A stretch of DNA of 14,292 nucleotides from Bacillota bacterium (GTDB taxonomy: Bacteria; Bacillota; Clostridia; Oscillospirales; Oscillospiraceae): the NCBI GenBank assembly GCA_023395775.1, contig JAEWYA010000041.1, positions 1-14,292 of the forward strand, written 5' to 3'. Each line of letters begins with the position of its first letter. Positions within the stretch are counted from its first letter, which is position 1. A program made the translations under genes and the position numbers. Below are positions 14,152 through 14,292 of this stretch, one piece after another. The notes beneath the pieces are model-generated. The model was not told the DNA's origin, ran no database searches, and was given only the letters and a program-made list of their open reading frames with translations.

Positions 14152-14292
14152 AATCGTAAACGGAAAGAAAAACAGCAAAAATCCGGGAAGATGCACGATG
14201 GTTCCATTTCCATCTTGCCAGCTTTTTGAGATTCATGGTAGCAAATTTAAGCTTCACCCAGTTTGTCACCTGAGCCAAGCCTCTGTACTGCG
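14150..14292 (-). CDS. IS1182-like transposase, C-terminal end only (enters from right edge)
   Basis: On the minus strand an open frame enters from the right edge and gives 46 residues before TAG at 14152-14150. It includes QYRGLAQVTNWVKLKF and ATMNLKKLARWKWN. RGLxxV followed by a helix and the MNLKKLA motif is the usual C-terminal end of IS1182-family DDE transposases. Everything upstream, including the catalytic residues, lies outside the window, so I cannot say whether the gene is intact. It converges on csrA, with 129 bases and two hairpins between. The exact edge of the insertion element is not visible as a clear repeat. Confidence 0.72.
   Translation of the reverse strand, partial: QYRGLAQVTNWVKLKFATMNLKKLARWKWNHRASSRIFAVFLSVYD

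Noticed and set aside
1..14292. CRISPR array, tRNA or rRNA genes
   Set aside because: No spaced direct repeats and no tRNA- or rRNA-like sequence were seen on either strand.

Overview
The window looks like a chromosomal flagellar and chemotaxis locus from a motile, fairly GC-rich member of the Firmicutes (Bacillota). The gene order flgM-flgN-flgK-flgL-DUF6470(yviE)-fliW-csrA is the Bacillus/Clostridia late-flagellar order. The SLH surface protein, the strong AGGAGG-type ribosome sites and the promoter types also fit. The codon and GC style suggests the Clostridia, perhaps Oscillospiraceae-like, but that placement is an impression and not a measurement.

Layout. (1) Positions 1-3725, minus strand: four genes reading right to left, most likely one operon. 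They are a FliK/YlqG-like protein, a free-standing FlhB C-terminal-domain protein (YlqH-like), a PilZ (c-di-GMP receptor) protein and an SLH-domain exported protein that runs off the left edge. (2) 3726-3988: a divergent control region. It has a near-consensus sigma-A promoter for the rightward operon, a weaker candidate for the leftward operon, and a long structured leader ahead of cheA. (3) 3989-8563, plus strand: cheA-cheW-cheR-cheB, closed by a textbook terminator at 8590-8630. (4) 8631-8863: a sigma-D/sigma-28 promoter, a hairpin with GGA in its loop, and a 26-codon leader ORF that overlaps the start of flgM by ATGA. (5) 8864-14020: flgM-flgN-flgK-flgL-DUF6470-fliW-csrA. (6) 14021-14292: a perfect 34-bp palindrome, a second 13-bp hairpin, and the C-terminal end of an IS1182-like transposase entering from the right on the minus strand.

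How the parts fit. CheA, CheW, CheR and CheB form the signalling and adaptation core of chemotaxis; CheY, CheC/CheD and receptors must be encoded elsewhere. The second operon makes the anti-sigma factor FlgM, the hook-filament chaperone FlgN and the two hook-filament junction proteins FlgK and FlgL. It then encodes the FliW-CsrA partner-switch pair that couples flagellin level to flagellin translation. The sigma-28-type promoter ahead of flgM implies the usual FlgM feedback loop. The left operon pairs a FliK-like protein with a FlhB-C-like protein lacking the NPTH self-cleavage motif, next to a PilZ protein. This suggests an accessory, possibly c-di-GMP-responsive, module acting on flagellar export; that function is inferred. 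The least expected features are this module, the leader ORF and CsrA-like GGA sites before flgM, and the insertion element just past csrA, where flagellin (hag) lies in B. subtilis.
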